From Omphalotus guepiniiformis (taxonomy: Eukaryota > Basidiomycota > Agaricomycetes > Agaricales > Omphalotaceae): 64,000 nt of DNA. Positions 57,445 through 64,000 of the stretch are shown here, piece after piece; within the stretch, counting starts at the first letter, position 1, and each line of letters starts with the position of its first letter. A model generated the notes under the pieces. It saw only the letters and a list, made by a program, of their open reading frames with translations, did not search any database and was not told where the DNA came from. Location of the stretch: NCBI GenBank assembly GCA_028554645.1, contig JAQOOI010000022.1, positions 2,604,001-2,668,000 of the forward strand, given 5' to 3'. The translations under genes were made by a program, and so were the position numbers.

Positions 57445-58079
57445 ATGAACACACAATCCCTGCTAGCCTCTGCCCACACTGTTCTTGACGAGGTCAGTTC
57501 AATGTGTATCTATCTTGGTCACGTGTTTATATTAGATTGCTGCAGACACCTCCGCCGACCTTGCGTGAAATCCTCGGGGCATATCGGAGCAAAGGGGATG
57601 GGGACAGAGAATTGCTACTCGCCATGTTGAATGCAAAGACTGCAGAAGATCAGGTGATTTCATATGTTATCCACTCTAAACCCCAGGTTACTGACAAAAC
57701 AAAACAGCGGATAGCTCAGACTGCTTCACTTCATCGCACGCTTCTCGAGTTGTACAGCAACACGAGTTCTCTTCCCCCACTCAATCTTCCCACTAATCCT
57801 CCTCCCCCTCCACCATCATTCACTTCCAGACACCGCACTTCTCCCTCTCCGAACCTATATTCTCCTTATCCTCGTCCTCAATCTCGTTCACCTCCTCTTC
57901 CCCCTTCACCTCATTCTTCTCGTGGAACTTCAGACTCCAGCTCTCCCAGGTCCGCTCCAGCACATGTGCTTTCGAGGGAAAAGGGATCCATGAACATCGG
58001 CTCTTTACTCTCCCAGAGAGTCTCTTCCACCCGCGGCTCTCCTCCTGATCTCGACGACTCTGAAAGAAGTAGATCGTGA
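57445..58079 (+). CDS. Pro/Ser-rich protein of unknown function, about 175 aa
   Basis: Not recognised. Exons 57445-57492, 57546-57653 and 57708-58079 join in frame. The N-terminal 65 residues look folded and helical (MNTQSLLASAHTVLDE, TPPPTLREILGAYRSKGDGD, RELLLAMLNAKTAEDQRIAQ, TASLHRTLLELYSN). The remainder is a disordered Pro/Ser tail (LPPLNLPTNPPPPPPSFTSR and further Ser-Pro repeats) ending DLDDSERSRS. The helical N-terminus with a conserved-looking ILGAYRSKGDGDRELLLAML may be a protein-interaction module. No membrane segment or signal peptide. Confidence 0.6.
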
Positions 58080-58480
58080 TCTTACTATCTATTATTTATT
58101 GCATCTATTTTTTTGGGACATCTTGGGCTTTCGCTATGTACTGTGTCTTGTATATACCTCTACCTTACAAAAATCATCCACCAGTGTACGTGTACTATTT
58201 TACTCCGTATCATATCTTGGCCTCTCCGCTCCGCCCTGTCGGCCTCTCGGTTACCGGAATGCCAAGCTCATCCAAGATTATTTTTATTGTAACTGCCAAG
58301 CGTTGTAATACACACCAACTAATACACACCAACTTGAATTGCGCATTGCGCATTGCGTGAATCAGACCAAACTCGGAGTAATCAGCTTTAGGAATAGTTT
58401 TATGACGTTTCTTATATGAGATTCTCGTTTCTCGGTGTACGCCTCTACAGCTAGGACACTGCGTAAATTTAGTGTCATGC
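58080..58480. other. Convergent intergenic region with a short tandem repeat
   Basis: 3' UTR side of both neighbours. Contains two copies of AATACACACCAACT near 58308-58335 and a GCGCATT-type triplet repeat near 58338-58356. Confidence 0.45.
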
Positions 58481-59640
58481 CTAAATATACCGCAGAATTT
58501 TCTTGGCAAGGGATTCCTTGACCTCGGTCTTGTCGGAAGAAGAATATGTATGGGAAGAAATTCGGAACATTTCTGCTTGGTACAAATACACTCTGGGGCT
58601 GGCGCCCGAGTAACCACCGTAGATATTCTGGCTTGACGCCAGAGTCAAAGATAGAAGTCGATAAGACTCTTGCTGTTCCCGCAAGTCCAGATACATAGCG
58701 GGTGTAACATGAAAATGCTTGGCTAGGAGACATGCGATAGACAAAAAGACGCTCGCGTTCGCGTCATAGTCCTGAACGGGCGCCACTGGACACTGGGTAC
58801 CCCGGTACCAAAATCTGAAAGCATCTAGGCGAGGTCTAGACTTGATAGAAATACCCACACGCTCAATGTAGAAATCTGGAGATGTTGATGACTCGAATTG
58901 AAATGAACTTGTCGCCCGAGGCGAACGTCAATGAAATCATCTAGACTAAAGGAATGGTTTACCTGCCGCCTTCCGCTCACTGCATTAGATTACTGGCCTG
59001 CTAAAGTCAGTACAACGAAGATATAGTTTGCTCACTGCATCCATGGCCAAAAGTAGACACTTGTGGAATAGTGTATCGGTTGGTAGGCGGATTAGACGCT
59101 TCAGGAAATAGTGAACGACGAGAATGAAGTCCAAAATTTCCGAAGGTCGCGTGAGAGAAGTAGATTGAGAGCCTTCATATAGGTCAGCACCTTTCTTGAA
59201 CTGAGACGGTGCTCTACAATTCTTCCAGCATATATGCGTCGTGGAGTAAGACGAAGAGTAGCTCGTCGGTCTCAGCAGCACCATGTGAAGTCAGTGCGCA
59301 CAACTAGGGGCAATCGTTTGTAAATACATCAATATCAGAAAATTATCGTACGCACCGCCACAAAACCCATTACCAAGTTCAAGTCAACATCAGCACCATC
59401 CGCATCATCGCTGGGTCACAAGGGACTAGTGTGCGGATATCACGAAAGATGAAGCTTTGGAAAACTTGGCAAGCGGCCCGACCAGACGTCTTAAGACTGA
59501 GGCCAAGGTTCAAAATATTCATGCACAGTCCCCACTGTGAACCTCAAGGTAGACAATGAGATAGCGTGTGACGAAGAAGACGGTCAGGAGCTGGCCATGG
59601 GCAAATTTGAGATGGATTCCTTCCGGGACGATGACTCTGT
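58481..59640 (-). CDS. Poorly resolved, possibly decaying gene of unknown function
   Basis: Several coding-like blocks follow one another on the minus strand but I could not join them into one convincing model. From 5' to 3' they are GLLRDTHRVIVPEGIHLKFA, HGQLLTVFFVTRYLIVYLEV, then SDDADGADVDLNLVMGFVAL, CALTSHGAAETDELLFVLLH, DAYMLEELLSIYFSHATFGN and FGLHSRRSLFPEASNPPTNR. Last comes a 58870-58481 block, SPDFYIERVGISIKSRPRLD with QDYDANASVFLSIACLLAKH and KESLAKKILRYI before the stop. The second and third groups join through plausible GT-AG introns. The first and last sit in other frames. It may be two genes, one gene with unusual introns, or a relic. No family recognised. Confidence 0.35.
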
Positions 59641-61276
59641 GCGTATCACGAAGTAGCCCCTGCTTTTTCATCTTTGAATCCTTGTGGGAGTATGTCCATG
59701 ATGGTGGAAGTCAACTTTGAAGAGATCCGGTGAATTTATTACATAATCAAGTTCACGGCATGAACTAAAAACAGCCATTGTCTCTGCTATCATTCTCGTT
59801 TAGTACCTTTGCCATCTACTTCTCCATCTTCTGTAGTAAAAGGACCCTCACACTCAGCGGCACCGAATTCTACGAAGCTCACCCCTTCTTATTCTACAAT
59901 TCAGTCATCAACGAAACAAGTACCCTGGCCCTCCCTGGGCTTCAATTGGGAAGATGTCCGCAGCATAACTCAAGCAAGCTCGGGCGTCTCTCGCTTGTCT
60001 GGACTATATGTTGCTTATCCCAGGTTTTTCCATACTTACTACGCTTGCTCACTCTTCGATGTTCGCCGCTGTATCACGCAACACGCTAGAAGTGTCTCTC
60101 TTATGTTTCTGTTCTCTCCGCCGTGTCTCCTTTGACTTGAACAGAGTCTGGAGCATTTGGGCAATCGAAATACCGAAAGAAGAGACAAGATTCTCTTTTC
60201 CCAGCCTAGTCTTTTTCTCCCTTCCCAGACGTGACAATAGTGGGTCGTTGCGATGACTTGTGCCAGTGAGGAAGGTTCAAAGTGACCGTTGTGAGTTAGG
60301 ATAGGCTTTTCTAATACCGCTTCAGGTACGAGCAAATTCAACTATCCAAATCACTCGTGTGATCGTGATCGCTGCAAAACTTCAAACAAATCACCTGAAT
60401 CTTTTGGTTTGCCTGACTTGCTCGCCAGGCATTGGCTTCAGATGCTGCTATTGTACATTAATTTGCCGATAGGGGCGTCGGTCAAACATACCGGACTTTG
60501 TGCTTCCCGCCAATGAAAGGAAACAAAACGTACGGCCTCGTGTTCTCCATGCATTCTTTCTTTATTTTAATTTTTCTGCTCAGACCAGCTTTCCACGCTC
60601 TATCGGAGAAGCAGTGGCCAATGCTCGATGGATAGGTCAGACACCTCCATCCGTGGGCCGTGGCATCGAGGGGGTGTACGGATAATAGACCTTCTAACAG
60701 CGGATTGGCAGCCTCAACTTTAACGAAAAACTTGCTTCTTGTTACATCTCCGTTCCATCGCAAACTTGGTAGTCTGTGTAGATATGGCGGGCCACGGCGG
60801 TCAAATATCTTTTAAAAGTTCTCCTCAAGGCGACCCAAAAAAGGATTTCGATCTACTGAGATATTTGAGGCTTGGTCAAATCGGTATCGCAAGAATGACT
60901 TCGATTACCGTTGCACACGACCCGGCCTTCGATCAGAAACCCTGCCTCTGCTATGTACAGTACCTCCGCAAAGTGGTGTCGTATGTCGTACACGATGGGC
61001 TTTCTTCGACGTCTGTTGCGTATATGTCGGGGTTGGGATACTAATCTCCGTGCTTTGCTGGAGATTGGAGAAGGATCAGCGGCGTTAGGTTACACCTTGG
61101 GTTGCTGGTATACTCGTTGAATGGCATAAACTTTGAACAAATTGGAAATAAATGATAAGTCTACTCAGCTAACTAACAGTTACAATCTGAAAGACCCTTT
61201 GTACCGCACATCTAATGCAAATCGAAACCCAGTTGACGTCATGATATCGTCCCAGAAGACGATGTGGCGTGAGATT
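59641..61276. other. Unassigned region between the unresolved gene and the chitinase
   Basis: No recognisable gene over 1.6 kb. A Ser/Thr-rich ORF (59809-60135 +) and an ORF starting MAGHGGQISFKSSPQGDPKK (60784-61044 +) are the most coding-like, but neither has a family match or a supported gene model. The composition is like that of the flanking genes, with no repeats or transposon signatures. Confidence 0.35.
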
Positions 61277-63740
61277 TCAGGACACCTCTGTCTTCTTTGT
61301 AGCCGAACAAGCACCGACATCTTGCCATACACCAGCGGAACCTGAAAGAAACAAAAAGCATAAACCAAAAAGAAATGCGAAAAGAGCATGCCAAAGCCGA
61401 CCTCCAGGGGTATCCCCTTCTGTCCACCACTTTGCCGTCCACAGGTGCGAGCTAAGAAGACAAAACTGTCAGTCCCGAGGATCAGAAAAAACAAGGGGCT
61501 ATATTCAAGACTTACTTGTATACAGCTTGCATGCCTCCGGTGTAAGCCGTTGAGCTCGACCAGGCTCCGACTCCCGCGCAGCTTCCGGTAGTCGGAGAAG
61601 CTGTTGGGGAAGTGGTGGTTGAGGAGCTGGAAGTTGAGGAGCCGGAAGTTGAAGAAGGTGCGGACCCGCTTCCGCTGCAAGCGCTTACTGAGTAGAAGAT
61701 GAGAATCTATATCATCAAAAAAGAAGGTATGAATCAGAACGCACTGGCGCTCCAGTCACCGTTGGGATCATTCGAAGGGGTGTTAGAGGAGAACCATTTG
61801 GACTGCAAGTATCCAGAATCAGGAATATGTCAGAACGCAGTTATAACGTGGCAGACCTGCCAGATGTATCTAAATATCAATGAGAATGAGTTATTGAAAT
61901 CAGTGAGGTTGTCTTTTCATGTCACTTGCCCGTTTAAAGACACCTGAGAGCCTCCGGGGTAGTTTGTACCAGAGACAAAAGCCGGTGCCGAACATGCAGG
62001 AAAAGTGAAGCCGGTGCCACCTGCAGCTACGAGAGCGTTCTTGATCGCTAAATCATAACGACCATTCACTTCAATTTGAGTTGTCGTAAGTCACAATAAT
62101 GCGGTAGCAAAAGAAAGGCTTGCCGTAAGCTTGGCTCTGTCGAACCTGCATCAGGATTTCTTTGCATGGAAAGATACATAAGTGATACGCACCTCATCCC
62201 TGAGGTATCCGGTTTGTCACTTATCAGTCTCCGCGAACTTGACAAAAATTAGACTTACCAAAGCATCACGCCTCCGAAAGAAGGGAAGCTGTTACGCATT
62301 TGGGTAGCAATACTTGCAAGGGTACTGGGGTCCACGTATCCGGAACCTGCTGCAGTACTCGAGGCGGGCGCGCCGATGTAGACCTTTACATTCTTATTAG
62401 GACTTGTGGCCCTAGCCCAGTTATCCCTGTAGGAGAGTACATGAGTGAAGGGTCGCAGCCATGCATCGAATTTCCGTCGAATACCAGATCCCGAAATTCC
62501 AGTTCTGGACCAAAAAAGATCATCAGCCTTCTTTCACGTGAGGAGTCTTTAGAGACAACTCAAGAAACTCACCGCGGCTTCGCCGAAATGTGTTAGTCCG
62601 CACGGATTATTATAGAACTGCAGACAATTAGAGAGCTTCAGGAATAAGAGATCAGGCACGATCTACCTGAACTAGTGGCAGAAAGTCAGTCACAGCATTC
62701 AATCGAAAATGAAGTACTGATACCTACCATATATCGCGTCAAAGTCTGCCGTATTGAGAACCCCTCCCAGCGCACTGTCAGGGAATACACACTGAGGGGC
62801 TGCAGTGACATAATACCTAAGAAGCCATTAGTTCCATGATAGAGAACATCGAAAGATATTTTGATCGACTTCTTGTCTGCGCCACTCGAAAGCGTCCGTA
62901 TCTCGTTTACGAACGCTGCATAACCTGATGATGTGCCACCCTCGATGTCTAGATCCACTCTGTAGATTTGTTTTCATCAGACCCATAAGACATATTTACC
63001 GAGGTAAGGTGTCATACCCGTCAAGGACTGCGCTTCCAAATGGTCTTGTCGAACTATGTGCGGCGTTATGACGATGCTGCTCAGAAAAGAAGGTCTTTGC
63101 CTTACCTTGTACCACCTAAGAACAGATTCCAAATTGTTTGCGCAAACGCAGTAGCTTGGTCGTCAGAAGTAAATCCGACAGATCCGGTAGCGCCCCCTAA
63201 ACTGATTGTGACGAGCTTTCCCTTTGCTTGACAGGTGGTGATATCTGAGGCCAAGGCAGAACAATCGGGGAGATCAGTTCCGGGAAAGGTGCTGTTATCT
63301 GTTGGATTACAAGTGTTCGCCAGATTGATTGAGGGTACACCTCCCTCGCCGAAAAAGACATTCAGAAAGGCCATAGGAAATACATCTACTGCATCATCCT
63401 AAAGTGACATCAATGATATAACCATTCCGGAAGGTTCGGATACCAACTTGACAGTAAAATGATAACCGTTGCTGAAAATTGGCCGTGTCATTATGGGTGG
63501 CACCGTACGAGTTCTGACCCCAGTATCTTCAGGCGTTCGTCAATAAGTTACTACACCTTTCGAAAGGCTAACATGCTCACGATACGACCTATCAAGAATT
63601 TCGCAGAAGCTCGACCATGAGCACACAGTATAGTCTCTAGGTGCTGCGACACTCACGTTGTCATAGCGAGTGTTGTCAAATGCGTGACTCTCGAGGATGA
63701 GAAGACAAAGAGCAAAAAATGCCAGCAAAAGTGAAGACAT
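61277..63740 (-). CDS. Secreted GH18 class III-type chitinase with CBM5/12
   Basis: Extracellular or cell-wall endochitinase. The signal peptide is MSSLLLAFFALCLLILESHA, followed by FDNTRYDN and, through an 8-nt microexon, VVSYWGQNSYGATHNDTANF. The barrel continues with QQRLSFYCQ, VDVFPMAFLNVFFGEGGVPS, KGKLVTISLGGATGSVGFTS and the catalytic DxxDxDxE in SAVLDGVDLDIEGGTSSGYA (Glu as acid/base). Then come YYVTAAPQCVFPDSALGGVL, DAIYVQFYNNPCG, NFGIWDTWARATSPNKNVKV, YIGAPASSTAAGSG and FPSFGGVMLWD. A Ser/Thr/Pro linker leads to the CBM5/12: SSSTAYTGGMQAVYNSHLWT, AKWWTEGDTPGGSAGVWQDV, ending TKKTEVS. About a dozen short introns. Confidence 0.9.
63581..63588 (-). other. 8-nt microexon in the chitinase gene
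   Basis: On the minus strand: TTGATAG, then GTCGTATC, then GTGAGC, between introns of 68 nt (63656-63589) and 54 nt (63580-63527). It joins ...DN to SYWGQNS as VVS: Val, Val and two bases of a Ser codon completed by the next exon. This supplies the first beta strand of the GH18 barrel, which no other splice choice does. Confidence 0.65.
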
Positions 63741-64000
63741 TGCTCAGGTCCTCAGAGTCGTTCGTGAGCGGGGCGCAAGAATTTCTCCTAGCACATTGCT
63801 TGACTTTAAATGTGCTTTGACTTTCAGATGCATAAAAGATACCCCATCATCATGCGGAAAAATTGCACACGTAGGCGACTCAGTGCATGTAGCTGAATGG
63901 GTGTCACGCGGTAGGCATCCCATTCGAACAATCCACGAAGCAGCCCAGATTTACTTATCAGTGCGCAGGAGAAACTGAAGCGCGTTCGAGACAGTGAGTC

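Noticed and set aside
60784..61044. An ORF starting MAGHGGQISFK, reminiscent of the complex I subunit NDUFB2
   Set aside because: The resemblance is limited to the first few residues. The rest lacks the expected Trp/His-rich segment and membrane helix.
1..64000. tRNA, rRNA, CRISPR array, insertion sequence or retrotransposon
   Set aside because: I looked for B-box-like GGTTCGA motifs, regularly spaced repeats, terminal repeats and transposase or reverse-transcriptase motifs and saw none. A tRNAscan and repeat search would be decisive.

Overview
The window is nuclear DNA from a filamentous basidiomycete, most likely a mushroom-forming Agaricomycete. The genes are densely packed on both strands. 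Almost all are cut by short (about 47-68 nt) GT-AG introns, there are no operons or Shine-Dalgarno sites, and the recognised proteins (yippee, Ulp1, Mtc1, SPF27, class I HDAC, XPA, dynactin p27, BTG, biotin synthase, Blm10, translin) are the usual eukaryotic housekeeping set. No taxon marker such as rDNA was seen, so the class is inferred from gene architecture and protein flavour.

Layout. 1-10,080: the 5' part of a RasB/RAS2-like GTPase (-, runs off the left edge), a small unknown protein (-), a yippee zinc protein (-), a Ulp1 SUMO protease (+) and a large chromodomain protein (-). 10,270-21,550: Mtc1-like protein (+), complex I 30-kDa subunit (-) and splicing factor SPF27 (+) sharing a 56-bp divergent promoter, a 1651-residue Ser/Pro-rich unknown protein (+) and succinyl-CoA ligase beta (-). 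21,990-30,180: DinB-like protein, Rpd3-type HDAC, XPA/Rad14 and acyl-CoA thioesterase (all +), then dynactin p27 and ribosomal protein S27 (both -). 31,290-41,310: BTG-family protein, a possible orphan gene, biotin synthase, a decayed RNA exonuclease, an Rxt2-like protein and a Ser/Thr-rich membrane protein (all +). 42,040-55,050: proteasome activator Blm10/PA200 (+), HIT protein (-), translin (+) and a membrane protein of unknown function (-). 55,180-64,000: RING finger protein (-), a Pro/Ser-rich unknown (+), a poorly resolved or decaying gene (-) and a secreted GH18 chitinase with CBM5/12 (-).

The genes do not form one pathway. Several act on chromatin (chromodomain protein, Rpd3, Rxt2-like) and several on protein turnover or modification (Ulp1, Blm10, RING). 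No mobile element, CRISPR array, tRNA or rRNA was seen.

The most interesting signals concern splicing. There is a 2-nt microexon in the Ras gene that restores the conserved Glu of the effector region, an 8-nt microexon in the chitinase, a 15-nt microexon inside the RING domain, and two GC-AG introns. In RPS27 a 68-nt intervening segment is bounded by 12-bp direct repeats and lacks any usable GT-AG pair, yet its exact removal gives a perfect 83-residue S27. All exon models were worked out by hand from splice consensus, frame and family similarity; none is backed by transcripts.
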